The translations under genes and the position numbers were made by a program. The notes below the pieces were generated by a model. That model was not told the origin of the DNA. It was given only the letters and a program-made list of their open reading frames with translations, and made no database searches. Shown here in pieces: positions 1 through 8,505 of a DNA stretch of 49,124 nucleotides. Every line of letters begins with the position of its first letter. Within the stretch, counting starts at the first letter, position 1. Source of the DNA: Caldilineaceae bacterium (GTDB lineage: Bacteria; Chloroflexota; Anaerolineae; Caldilineales; Caldilineaceae); contig WTGY01000096.1 in NCBI GenBank assembly GCA_011523365.1, forward strand, positions 1 through 49,124. The letters are read 5' to 3'.

Positions 1-252
1 CTCCCTTGTGCGGGGGCTCCGCCCCCGCAACGCCCCCTCTCCTACAACATGCCTGATCAACCGGGTGTCGATATTGGTTACAGGTGCCTGGTCGAAGGTG
101 TTTAGCCAGACCACGTCCCGCCAGTCCTATCAGATCCCGTAGCAGGCCTTGTGCCTGCCCTCGCACTCTCCCAAAAGTCGGCAACCAATTCCAGCCGCCG
201 CTGGCACTGATTCTCCGCCAGACTGTTCCCACCCTAAATCTGGGATGCACCC
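1..252 (+). repeat. Dispersed non-coding repeat, copy A (5' end cut by the window)
   Basis: The first 48 bases are a GC-rich head containing the perfect hairpin GCGGGGGCTCCGCCCCCGC and ending CTCCTACAAC. The same head occurs at 5858-5905 and 38653-38700, and its last 38 bases recur inverted at 49087-49124. The body carries a block beginning AGCCAGACCAC near 104 and a 3' block CTGGCACTGATT...GCCAGACTGTTCCCACC at 201-233. CTGGC (201-205) and GCCAG (217-221) can pair. The copy ends with GGGATGCACCC at 242-252. The same order of blocks occurs in copies B (5835-6111) and C (48823-49124, inverted). No transposase or convincing reading frame is present. Confidence 0.85.
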
Positions 253-473
253 CTTCGCGCAGGGTGTATCCCGAATCATTGTCCGCCCAGTAGAGTTGAA
301 TCATTGACCAGGCTGGACTCAACGCTGGTCAGACGAGTCTCGCAAAAAACCTGGGATGCACCCTTGGGGACGGGTGTATCCCAAATTGTTGTCCGTCCAG
401 TGGGTCCTTTACGATGACCAGACTGAATACACCTCAGGTCAGACGAAACCCGCCAAAAATCTAGGATGCACCC
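242..473 (+). repeat. Two tandem ~111-bp units, each opening with a GGGATGCACCC/GGGTGTATCCC hairpin
   Basis: GGGATGCACCC at 242-252 faces GGGTGTATCCC at 262-272. GGGATGCACCC at 353-363 faces GGGTGTATCCC at 372-382. A third partial start, AGGATGCACCC, is at 463-473. The spacing is 111 and 110 bases. The two units also share GTCCGCCCAG/GTCCGTCCAG, GACCAG and GGTCAGACGA blocks and an A-rich end. The opening motif is the one that ends repeat copies A and B. Confidence 0.8.
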
Positions 474-1030
474 ACTTTGCAGGAATCCGGTTGAAAGCAG
501 AGTGAAAGAAAGTGGAGCGGGCTGTTTGACTGAAGCGGGAACCGCGCGCTAGGTAAAGCAGGCGCTGCGGGCCCAAAGTCCGGCGAGCGACCGGCACTAG
601 ACTGTCTAGCCGAGGAGACTTGGTCAGACACTTTGCAGGATACGCGGCCGAATGCCAGCCGCGTGGTGGAGCGAGCCCAGTGAATTCATTCGGTCAGTGT
701 CCAACGGTAGCTTATGGTCGTGCTTGGGTTCAGTCAGGCATGAATTTGGATGGCGTCCGTCAAGTATCGGGGAGCGAGTTATATGAGTAGTCACAGACGA
801 TCCCAGCACATGCCGAAGTCAGTCAGCACCTCTCTATCAGGATTTCTAGCCTGCCTGGACTGCGTTTGGAGAGAAGCGCAGTCGTAAGCCGTGCCGCGAT
901 CCGTACCCAGGCGCGACCGGTTGCAGAGTGAGGCGTCTATGCTAATGCAGGGAGGCCAATTCGAACAGGGTAATTGACTCGCCGGCTTGACTTCATTTCG
1001 GGATGCCGGTAGAGCAGGGCTGCCTGGTTG
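474..1030. other. Gene-free stretch
   Basis: About 560 bases with no convincing coding region. A 61-codon minus-strand frame at 624-809 has no family resemblance and no good ribosome site. The sequence was scanned for RNase P, tmRNA and tRNA hallmarks, and none was recognised. Confidence 0.5.
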
Positions 1031-1240
1031 CTAGCCCGCAACGATGCCGACCACAGACATGGCAACGACGGCGATCAGAGTTAGAACAATCATAAGCGCT
1101 GCCCAACCGCCAAAGAGTAGCGTCGCAAAGGCAAAGGGGTTGGGACGGTCACTTCTGAGGGATTCTAAATCAGTCTGATCAGTGACCGACTCATTGTTCC
1201 CATCATTAGCGGTATTTTCCTGAACGTTCTCTTCTGCCAC
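1031..1240 (-). CDS. Small single-pass membrane protein, unknown function
   Basis: A 69-residue protein with an acidic, Asn/Glu/Asp-rich N-terminal half (residues 1-35) and one strongly hydrophobic segment near residues 40-66 ending in GIVAG. The start is a GTG (codon at 1238-1240) preceded on the minus strand by GGGAG about seven bases upstream, which supports a real gene. The charge pattern suggests the acidic part faces the cytoplasm and the helix inserts as a C-terminal anchor; this is inference. No known family is recognised. It points away from the aldo/keto reductase gene, so the two are divergent. Confidence 0.55.
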   Translation of the reverse strand: MAEENVQENTANDGNNESVTDQTDLESLRSDRPNPFAFATLLFGGWAALMIVLTLIAVVAMSVVGIVAG

Positions 1241-1498
1241 CTTAGTTCTCCCTTTGTCATTCGTGTCGATGCCACTCTCACCTTGAAACTTCCAGACCAG
1301 AGCCTGATACTCTCATGTATCGTCAAGTTCTTGGAATGCATGGCCATCCGCTACGCGAGCCAAGGCAGACTTCCTGAAAGCACAGAGCCAAGTATAGCAC
1401 GAGGCGGGCCTGCCTGCACGATTTCCAGAGGCCGGGAATGCGCGTTACAATGTGACCTCTTCGGCTGGAAAAGGTTGCCAAGACTAGAGGAGTCGCAG

Positions 1499-2440
1499 AT
1501 GGAATATCGAACATTCGGACGAACTGGAATGCGCGTCAGCGTTGTAGGTGTGGGGGCGGGAGGCCCAAGCCGGTTGGGCATGAACACAGGGCGTAGCGAG
1601 AAGGAATCAATTGCGGTGGTCCGACGCGCCCTCGAGCTGGGCGTCAACTACGTTGATACGGCTGAAGCCTACGGTACTGAGGAGATTGTCGGTAAGGCCA
1701 TCAGAGACTTTGACAGGAATAGCCTGGTCATTGCGACTAAGAAGGGCGCATTTCGAGAAGGGGAGCCGGTGCCCGCGCACGAGTTTGCCTCGGGTGTCGA
1801 GGCCAGCCTGCGGCGGCTCGGGGTGGAGACCATCGATGTCTTCCATTTTCACGGTGCAAGGCTGGAACAATACCCGCATATCTGCGGAGAACTGGTGCCT
1901 GTACTCCAGAAAATGCGGCAGGCAGGAAAGATACGCCATCTGGCGGTAAGTGAACACTTCGCCTCCGACTTTGAGCACGAACTTCTGCAGCAGGCGATCG
2001 AAGACGATCTCTTCGACGTTGTAATGGTGGGCTTCAATATCCTCAATCAGACCGCAAGTCGCAAAGTGCTACCTGCAACCAGAAAGAAGGGGATCGGGAC
2101 GGAATGTATGTTTGCCGTGCGGCGTGCTTTCAGCAACCCGGCACGGCTGCGGGAGATTCTGGTCGATCTGCGTCGGAGCGGCGAGATTGACGCTGATGCT
2201 GTGGACCTGTTTGAGCCTCTGGATTGGGTATTGAAGGAGAGTGACGCCAAGACACTGCCGGAGGCAGCTTACCGGTTCTGCCGGCACGAGCCTGGCATAG
2301 ACGTTGTGCTCACCGGAACCGGGAATGTCCGGCATTTGGAGGAGAATGTAACCTCGCTATTGAGACCCCCGCTGCCGGAAAAGGTTGTGAAGCGACTGAG
2401 AGAGATCTTTGGACGAGTTCACTCGGTCAATGGCAGCTAA
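1499..2440 (+). CDS. Aldo/keto reductase
   Basis: A 313-residue NAD(P)H-dependent oxidoreductase of the aldo/keto reductase superfamily; the substrate is unknown. The protein opens with the family-typical MEYRTFGRTGMRVSVVGVG. The expected catalytic tetrad is visible: Asp53 and Tyr58 in VDTAEAYG, Lys81 in ATKKG and His118 in FHFHGA. The reading frame is open upstream to 1283. The ATG at 1499 was chosen because AGAGGAG lies six bases before it and the conserved N-terminus begins there. The C-terminal part (DVVLTGTGNVRHLEENV) matches the cofactor-binding end of the family. The neighbouring PEP-synthase-like gene is convergent, leaving only 27 bases between stop codons and no obvious terminator. 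Confidence 0.9.
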   Translation: MEYRTFGRTGMRVSVVGVGAGGPSRLGMNTGRSEKESIAVVRRALELGVNYVDTAEAYGTEEIVGKAIRDFDRNSLVIATKKGAFREGEPVPAHEFASGVEASLRRLGVETIDVFHFHGARLEQYPHICGELVPVLQKMRQAGKIRHLAVSEHFASDFEHELLQQAIEDDLFDVVMVGFNILNQTASRKVLPATRKKGIGTECMFAVRRAFSNPARLREILVDLRRSGEIDADAVDLFEPLDWVLKESDAKTLPEAAYRFCRHEPGIDVVLTGTGNVRHLEENVTSLLRPPLPEKVVKRLREIFGRVHSVNGS

Positions 2441-2467
2441 TTCACATTCGTGGCTATTCTTAGCAGT

Positions 2468-5350
2468 TCAGTCCAGAATCTCGATTGTTCCACTGCTCCC
2501 GTCGACACGAACCGTCTGTCCGGTCTGCAGACGTTCGGTGGCCCGGTCAACTCCTGCGACGGCGGGTATTCCGTATTCGCGAGCGACGACGGAGCCGTGA
2601 GTCATCATGCCCCCGACCTCCATCACCAGGCCGCCGGCTGCTAGAAAAAGAGGTGTCCAAGAGGGATCGGTGCCCGGACAAACGAGGATGTCGCCGGGTT
2701 CGAGCCCTGCTTCGAGGGGACTGAACAGTACCTGCACGGTTCCTTCGGCCGCGTCGGGAGAAACGCCCGATCCGGATAGGATGTTGGAGTCTGCCCCTGT
2801 TTCAGGTGTGATGCCGGCGTAGAAGGCTGTTCCGTCGCTGAGGAGCAGGCGGGGAATGGGTTGACGCCGGCTTTCGTTCTGTTCAGCCAGTCTCCTGGCC
2901 CGGACCAGCTTCTTCCAGTCGCCAGGCGCCCCCATCGCCAGGGTCTTCAGTTCTCTTACTGTCAGATAGAACAGGTCGTCCGGCTGCTCCAGGACGCCGC
3001 AGTCTGTCAGGTCCTTCCCGCTATCCAAAAGTGCCTTCCGCAGTATGCCGGAAATCCGGACCATTGTGAATTTGGGACTTTCGCGAAGTCCCGCTAGAAG
3101 ACGGACCCGTTTGGCCAGTAACCGCACCAAGCGGCCTGCTAAGGGAGTTTCCCAGGCTCTGCTTGAACTGTCTGCCAACCTGGCTATTGCTTTGAGGGCG
3201 TCTTCCTTTCCTTTTTCGAAAACGCGGTCAGGCGCTCGACTCTCGTCTTCAATGGACAGGTAGCTCTGCAGCGATCTTACAATCGAGACGGGCTGGTCTC
3301 GCCAGCGTACCCTTCCGATGTCGAGCTCGGCGACCCCGCGCATTCCATAACGATTGAGAAACTCTTCCAGCGCTCTTTGGACAGTAGGAGGGAGAGTCCC
3401 AGCCTGGAAATCGCTGGCAATGGTTTCGGCGTCTTCTGCATGAAACGAATCTGATGCGGCGGAATCGTCGCGCATCTGACCGGCCAACCGCCAGAGTTGC
3501 AAGTCCATCTCAGTGGTGACGTTGTTGGGCAGGCTGCGCGTAATTTCAAGCGCCGTCTCAGGTTGGATTTCCGGATCCGAAAGGGACACAAGTGAGGCGA
3601 TCTTGGAGAGCAGGCCAAGTGATGCATAGCCGACTATGATGGGAGGAATCAGTCTCGGCAGGAGGAAGGGAAACTGGGCATTATAGCTGAGCCACTCCAA
3701 GAGTTCGACGCGCTCGGCGAGCGTGCTCGTCTTGTCTGTTCTCTCAGAAACGGAAGCGATATGTTCTTCTATGTCCGTCTGGACGATGCCTACGTAGGCT
3801 TCCGGGTCGAGAAAGGCTCTTCTTGCTGACCTCAGGACCTGAAGAAGGAACGGTGCGCCAGTGGCGAAGAAGCCAGGACTGACCGCGGCGCGTTGGAATT
3901 GGGGTCCCGCTACCAGGTCCCGAATGGCCTGCGCGGCACCGGGTTCCACCATTGGGAGGACTCTGTGGAATATGAGGCGACCAATGGGGCTTTGCAGGGC
4001 GCCTGTTACTTTGATCCAGGGACGCCCGGCAGCGGAGTAAAGGAGCTCCTGGTCATAGAGCGTTGCATCGTTGGCGAAAATCTGGGCGATTCCGGCGAAC
4101 ATTCCGCGCAACATGTCCAGCCCTAGCGGCGTAAAGGGGCCCAAGACCCCCTGAATGGCGCCGAGCGAGATATAAACCTGGAGGTCTGTGTCCTGTGGGT
4201 TGTGAGGCACGGGAAACAGTGAGGTGATGGGACGGGACTGGAGAAGACAGAGATTCCCATCGTGGAAGGCCCATTCGATGTCCTGGGGATCACCGTAAAA
4301 GTCGGCGACATTTCTACCCAACTCGGTCAATTGGATGATCTGTTCGTCGGTGATGGCCTGTTCTCGGCGCGGATCCGTTGATTCGGTGGTGACGCCGCCT
4401 GCAGCCTGCCCTTTTATGGTGGTTGACTTGGCTCCGAGTTCCCTCAGGATGACTCTGTCAGTGTCGCTGTCGACGACGAAATGGTCGGGTTCCACGTGCC
4501 CGCTGACGAGGGCTTCACCGAGGCCGAAGGTGGCGTCAATTACTGTCTCTGTGCGGCGGCCGCTGAGCGGGTTTGCTGTAAAAAGTACACCCGATGTATC
4601 GCTCTGGACCATCTCTTGCACAACAACCGCAAGAGAAACGTTGGACTGATCGATGTCGTAGCGGCCCCTGTAGGCAATGGCGCGCGCGGTCCACAGGCTG
4701 CTCCAGCAGTTGACGACGGCGCGAAGCAGGGCTTCGTCCCCGATAACGTTGAGGAAGGTGTCCTGCTGGCCGGCGAAGGACATACCCGGAAGGTCTTCAG
4801 CCGTAGCTGAGGAGCGCACTGCCACAGGGGGTCGGCCCATTGTTCCATAAGCTGCAACAATCTGTTCTGAGATCTCGTTCGGAGTTTCGCTGGCCTGGAA
4901 GCGCCCTCGTATGCTATCGGAGAGAGCTGCCAATGCGGCCGGGTCAACGGCGTCGATGGCAGCCATTTCAGCGGCGAGCCAGTCGGCGAGTCCGGCACGT
5001 TCCACAAAGGCCTCGTAGCCGTCGGTGCCAACTATGAATCCAGCAGGTACGGGAAAGCCGGCTAAGGCCAGCTTTGTCAGGTTCAACCCTTTCCCGCCGA
5101 CGCGGGATAGAGTTAGACCCTGTGTAGCCAAGGGCGGGCAGATTGAAGAATACTTGCCGGGAGGTCTAGCGGCAGAAGAATGCACGGGGATGACAAGCCC
5201 TTTCGGTGGGCGACCAGGCTCAACTGGATAGCGGTGGCGCAGCCGTATAGGAGTACAGCACAGCAGTGTAAGCGACAGAGTTTGAAATGGCCAATAAGGT
5301 AGAATACGACAGTCCATTCCTGCGGCGAGGACTGTCAGGAGTTCAGGCAT
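2468..5350 (-). CDS. PEP/pyruvate-binding phosphotransferase, PEP-synthase or rifampin-phosphotransferase type
   Basis: A 960-residue enzyme with the PPDK/PpsA architecture. An ATP-grasp nucleotide-binding region runs from about residue 80 (GGKGLNLTKLALAGFPVP) to 390 and includes VAVRSSATAEDLPGMSFAGQ. A long helical middle region separates it from a C-terminal swivelling domain with the phospho-accepting His918 in MMTHGSVVAREYGIPAV. Family members transfer phosphate through this histidine. The order ATP-grasp, variable middle, C-terminal His and no separate PEP-binding barrel resembles rifampin phosphotransferase (Rph) more than classical PEP synthase, so the substrate cannot be stated. The first ~55 residues look unconserved and the ATG at 5350 lacks a ribosome site. 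A GTG at 5183-5185 (residue 56) is a plausible alternative start. Confidence 0.85.
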   Translation of the reverse strand: MPELLTVLAAGMDCRILPYWPFQTLSLTLLCCTPIRLRHRYPVEPGRPPKGLVIPVHSSAARPPGKYSSICPPLATQGLTLSRVGGKGLNLTKLALAGFPVPAGFIVGTDGYEAFVERAGLADWLAAEMAAIDAVDPAALAALSDSIRGRFQASETPNEISEQIVAAYGTMGRPPVAVRSSATAEDLPGMSFAGQQDTFLNVIGDEALLRAVVNCWSSLWTARAIAYRGRYDIDQSNVSLAVVVQEMVQSDTSGVLFTANPLSGRRTETVIDATFGLGEALVSGHVEPDHFVVDSDTDRVILRELGAKSTTIKGQAAGGVTTESTDPRREQAITDEQIIQLTELGRNVADFYGDPQDIEWAFHDGNLCLLQSRPITSLFPVPHNPQDTDLQVYISLGAIQGVLGPFTPLGLDMLRGMFAGIAQIFANDATLYDQELLYSAAGRPWIKVTGALQSPIGRLIFHRVLPMVEPGAAQAIRDLVAGPQFQRAAVSPGFFATGAPFLLQVLRSARRAFLDPEAYVGIVQTDIEEHIASVSERTDKTSTLAERVELLEWLSYNAQFPFLLPRLIPPIIVGYASLGLLSKIASLVSLSDPEIQPETALEITRSLPNNVTTEMDLQLWRLAGQMRDDSAASDSFHAEDAETIASDFQAGTLPPTVQRALEEFLNRYGMRGVAELDIGRVRWRDQPVSIVRSLQSYLSIEDESRAPDRVFEKGKEDALKAIARLADSSSRAWETPLAGRLVRLLAKRVRLLAGLRESPKFTMVRISGILRKALLDSGKDLTDCGVLEQPDDLFYLTVRELKTLAMGAPGDWKKLVRARRLAEQNESRRQPIPRLLLSDGTAFYAGITPETGADSNILSGSGVSPDAAEGTVQVLFSPLEAGLEPGDILVCPGTDPSWTPLFLAAGGLVMEVGGMMTHGSVVAREYGIPAVAGVDRATERLQTGQTVRVDGSSGTIEILD

Positions 5351-5834
5351 GGCAGGGGCGGCTAATAATGTCTACTTTCTCTTGAAGAGGTAAAGAACCG
5401 CCGCAAGGCTTACCCCTCCCACCGCGCCTACTGTTTGGTGGAGGGTAGAGCGTTGGGCCGCGGGAAGCCATGGTTGCTCTGAGCCTGTGCTCGGTGCCGG
5501 GTGGTATCCGACGGGAGGCGTTGTGGCGTGTTGCCCCCGCACAGGAAGGCACGAAAGTCGGATCGCCCAGTACAGCCGTGGAAGTGGTCAGAGGTCACAT
5601 GATTGCCCTTTGGGGGGAAAATGAAGGGTAGTGAATTGTTGAGGAACGCGCAAAAGTCGCAGGCAGTTTTCCAGACTGGAAACCGGGAGCATGCAGGTTT
5701 ATCTGCCTGGGCGTATCCCAAAATGGGGGTGAACTCTTGCAATCCTCTGGCAGAGCCCTGACCAGGACCTGTCCGCCTTCCGATCTGCGGCAGAGTAACC
5801 AGCAACTCTCTCCTCTTCACTCTCTCCTCGCATT
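5351..5834. other. Gene-free stretch upstream of repeat copy B
   Basis: No supported gene. Frames here read into the GC-rich repeat and have no family resemblance. One copy of the hairpin arm motif, GGGCGTATCCC, occurs at 5709-5719, matching the reverse arm of the tandem units at 262-272 and 372-382. Confidence 0.5.
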
Positions 5835-6111
5835 TGGGCGGTCGGGCCTATTCGGCCCTCCCTTGTGCGGGGGCTCCGCCCCCGCAACGCCCCCTCTCCT
5901 ACAACATCCCTCGTCGACCGGATGCCGAAATCTGTAACTGGTGCCCGATCGAAAGTGCTTAGCCAGACCACATCCCGCCAGTCCCATCAAATCCCTGTAA
6001 GTGCCGGCCTTGTTCCTGCCTAACGGCTCGCCAAAGACTGTAAACAGTTCCAGCAACCGCTGGCACTGATTGCCCGCCAGACTGTTCCCACCACTTATCT
6101 GGGATGCACCC
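5835..6111 (+). repeat. Dispersed non-coding repeat, copy B (most complete)
   Basis: The head at 5835-5905 (71 bases, two hairpins: GGGCC..GGCCC and GCGGGGGCTCCGCCCCCGC) is identical to 38630-38700. The body shares the AGCCAGACCAC and CCCGCCAGTCC blocks with copies A and C. The 3' block TGGCACTGATTGCCCGCCAG followed by ACTGTTCCCACC is at 6061-6092, and the copy ends with GGGATGCACCC at 6101-6111. The malate synthase promoter begins 18 bases downstream. Confidence 0.85.
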
Positions 6112-6128
6112 AATTGCCTTGACCGGTG

Positions 6129-6157
6129 TTGACGAGTTTCTGTGATATTAGTATGCT
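6129..6157 (+). promoter_or_regulatory. Sigma-70-type promoter for malate synthase
   Basis: TTGACG (6129-6134), a 17-base spacer and TATGCT (6152-6157). The predicted start is near 6164, about 40 bases before the ATG. It lies immediately after repeat copy B. Confidence 0.65.
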
Positions 6158-6202
6158 TATTGGGTACCTCATATCTCTTCCCTTTCACAAAAGGAGTGCT
6201 CG

Positions 6203-7804
6203 ATGTCTCGGGAGAATGAACGCGTGGGAAACCAGGTGGACGTTCAGGTAATTGGCGATTCTCTTACTGCATCTGAAGAGATTCTGACGGACGATGCGCT
6301 GGCGTTTGTCGCGGAACTGCACCGGAAGTTTAATGCCCGGCGCCAGGAGCTGCTCGCAGCACGGGCGGCGCGGCAGGCTCGAATTGATGCAGGCGAAACG
6401 CCGGGTTTCCTGGCTGAGACTGAAGAGGTTCGCAACAGCGAATGGCAGGTTGCCGATACCCCCGACGACCTGCAGCGGCGCTGGGCCGAGATCACGGGGC
6501 CGGTCGATCGAAAGATGGTGATCAATGCACTGAATTCAGGCGCAGATGTGTTTATGGCGGATTTCGAAGATGCTAATTCGCCGACGTGGGCGAACTGTGT
6601 GGAAGGGCAGCTGAACCTGTACGACGCCGTGAGGAGGACGATCCGGTTGGAGGACGAGGCCAGGGGCCGAGTCTACGAGCTCAATGATAATATTGCGACG
6701 CTGCTGGTCCGGCCACGAGGCTGGCACCTGGTGGAGAAGAACGTCTTGGTGGACGGTGAGCCGATTTCCGCCAGTCTGTTCGACGTGGGATTGTATGTCT
6801 ATCACAACGCGGCTGAGCGGCGGCGGCGGGGCAGCTCGTGCTACTTTTATCTGCCGAAGTTGGAGAGCCATCTGGAGGCTCGTTTGTGGGCAGAGGTGTT
6901 CGCGCACGCCGAAGAGACATTGGGTATTCCACACGGTTCATTCCGAGCGACTGTTCTGATCGAGACAATTTTGGCAGCGCTGGAAATGGAGGAGATTCTC
7001 TACGAACTACGAGACTATTCGGCGGGACTGAATGCGGGGAGATGGGACTATATCTTCAGCGCGATAAAGAAGTTTCGCGACAGTCCTGACACAGTGTTGC
7101 CGGAGAGGGCGCAGGTTACGATGACGACACCGTTCATGCGCGCATACACGGAACTTCTGGTGCGCACTTGCCATAAACGGGGCGCACATGCGATTGGCGG
7201 CATGGCAGCCTTCATACCTAGCCGGCGTGATCCCGCGGTGAATGAGGAGGCGTTGGCAAAGGTGAAGGCGGACAAGGTGCGTGAATCCGGAGACGGTTGC
7301 GACGGGACCTGGGTCGCACATCCTGACCTTGTGCCGCTGGCCCGGAAGATCTTCGAAGAGGCGACTGGCGCCGCGCCGCACCAGAAGCACAAGATGAGAG
7401 AGGATGTTTCGGTGACGGCGGAGCAGATCTTAGATGTCGGCGTTCCAGGGGGCACGATTACGGAAAGTGGGCTCCGAACAAATGTCGATGTTGCTCTTCA
7501 GTATCTGAACGCGTGGTTGCTGGGTGTCGGCGCGGCGGCGATCTACAATTTGATGGAGGATGCGGCCACGGCCGAGATTTCACGTTCACAGATCTGGCAG
7601 TGGATCCGGCACAGTGCAAAACTGGATGATGGGAGGCCGGTCACGCGCGGGCTGTATGAGCAAATCCGTGACGAGGAGCTGAAGAGACTTGGCGAATACG
7701 GTCCTGGGCGTCTTGAGGAGGCGGGAGAGATTCTGGATAGGCTTATTTTTGCAGACGATTTTGTCGAGTTCCTTACACTAATTGCCTACGATTATTTGAC
7801 GTAA
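6203..7804 (+). CDS. aceB: Malate synthase A
   Basis: A 533-residue glyoxylate-cycle enzyme that condenses glyoxylate with acetyl-CoA to malate; the length equals the usual A-isoform. The signature [17 protein letters not shown] is present, with Tyr where the family pattern normally has His or Asn. The C-terminal [18 protein letters not shown] block holds Asp453, which by position corresponds to the catalytic base of the A form. Metal-binding acids sit in the [15 protein letters not shown] stretch. The start is supported by AAGGAG ending eight bases upstream and by a promoter at 6129-6157. No isocitrate lyase gene is adjacent or elsewhere in the window, so the partner of the bypass must lie outside, or glyoxylate comes from another route. 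Confidence 0.97.
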   Translation: MSRENERVGNQVDVQVIGDSLTASEEILTDDALAFVAELHRKFNARRQELLAARAARQARIDAGETPGFLAETEEVRNSEWQVADTPDDLQRRWAEITGPVDRKMVINALNSGADVFMADFEDANSPTWANCVEGQLNLYDAVRRTIRLEDEARGRVYELNDNIATLLVRPRGWHLVEKNVLVDGEPISASLFDVGLYVYHNAAERRRRGSSCYFYLPKLESHLEARLWAEVFAHAEETLGIPHGSFRATVLIETILAALEMEEILYELRDYSAGLNAGRWDYIFSAIKKFRDSPDTVLPERAQVTMTTPFMRAYTELLVRTCHKRGAHAIGGMAAFIPSRRDPAVNEEALAKVKADKVRESGDGCDGTWVAHPDLVPLARKIFEEATGAAPHQKHKMREDVSVTAEQILDVGVPGGTITESGLRTNVDVALQYLNAWLLGVGAAAIYNLMEDAATAEISRSQIWQWIRHSAKLDDGRPVTRGLYEQIRDEELKRLGEYGPGRLEEAGEILDRLIFADDFVEFLTLIAYDYLT

Positions 7805-7838
7805 CCTGACCTGCCCCTCATGGAGATGCAATTGAGGT

Positions 7839-7868
7839 TTGCCAAGTTCGGTACGTTGTGGCAATACT
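7839..7868 (+). promoter_or_regulatory. Candidate promoter for the propeptide-like gene
   Basis: TTGCCA (7839-7844), an 18-base spacer and AATACT (7863-7868), 44 bases upstream of the ATG at 7913. Four of six bases match the -10 consensus. Confidence 0.4.
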
Positions 7869-7912
7869 GATAGAGTTAGAGTAACTATCTTCGCGGAGAT
7901 AACGACCAAAAG

Positions 7913-8188
7913 ATGTCAACCGAAGGTCACGAGAAAATCCCTCTCGCTCTTCAAAGACGGATGGAGGGCGCCCCGGGTGAGACGATGTATCTCCTGTTGC
8001 ACGTCAGTGAAACCGGGCCGGCGCAGATCGCCGCAATTGAGAGGGCAGGATATGTCTTGCGGCACGAGACTTCGATCATTCCCTGTTACGCGGTGAGCGG
8101 TCCTGCACGGGGAATCCAGGCACTGGCCAAAGAGGCCTGGCTCGACAGGGTCGAAGAGGACGGCACGGTTCAAACAATGAAGCAATAG
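7913..8188 (+). CDS. Small stand-alone protein resembling the S8 peptidase propeptide / I9 inhibitor fold
   Basis: 91 residues with no signal peptide or membrane segment. The pattern LQRRMEG..PGETMYLLLHVSE, then AAIERAGYVLRH, IIPCYAVSGPARGIQALAKE and a final WLDRVEEDGTV follows the beta-alpha-beta-beta-alpha-beta layout of subtilisin propeptides, which usually end with a strand like this just before the mature enzyme. Here there is no protease domain after it. The next gene, 317 bases downstream on the same strand, encodes a subtilisin that has its own N-terminal propeptide-like region. A role as a trans-acting inhibitor or chaperone of that protease is inferred. The ribosome site is weak (GGAG, 14 bases upstream). 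It could also be an unrelated ferredoxin-like fold. Confidence 0.65.
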   Translation: MSTEGHEKIPLALQRRMEGAPGETMYLLLHVSETGPAQIAAIERAGYVLRHETSIIPCYAVSGPARGIQALAKEAWLDRVEEDGTVQTMKQ

Positions 8189-8505
8189 TCAGCACCCGGA
8201 GTGGGTCAGGTCGCGGTGAGGTGCCTGGCTGGTACAGCCAATGCCCCGCATGTGTGCTCTTCCCCACTGAGTATTGACTCACCTTTGGTATTGGTCTCCT
8301 ACAAGGTCTGTCTCCAGCTTAACGGCTGCCGCTGCGCATCTGTTGACCAACGAAGAGACTAGGAAATCAGCCTCCAGGACAATCGCGTCTCTGGAGAGGC
8401 AGCGTATTGCATGCAGGCAATGGCTGCACTCGCCACTTGAATCGAGGCACTGCCTCGACTGTCTTGCCGGACGTGGGCAAGGTTTTTTCAGGAGGAGTTT
8501 GGTCA
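8189..8505. other. Intergenic region before the S8 protease
   Basis: 317 bases with no supported gene. TTGACT at 8274-8279 could be a -35 element, but no good -10 follows at the right distance. A strong ribosome site, AGGAGGAG, is at 8490-8497. Confidence 0.4.

Noticed and set aside
242..473. CRISPR-like array from regularly spaced GGGATGCACCC motifs
   Set aside because: Only two to three units, period 111 bases, and the spacers between motifs are themselves similar; no cas genes.
474..1030. Candidate structural RNA (RNase P or tmRNA) in the gene-free region
   Set aside because: AAAGTCCGGCGAGCG recalls part of RNase P, but the rest of the conserved core is missing and no tRNA-like end is present.
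5428..6188. Several short frames across repeat copy B
   Set aside because: They exist because the GC-rich hairpin head is open in many frames; the same peptide string appears at 38560-38802 only because the DNA repeat is shared.
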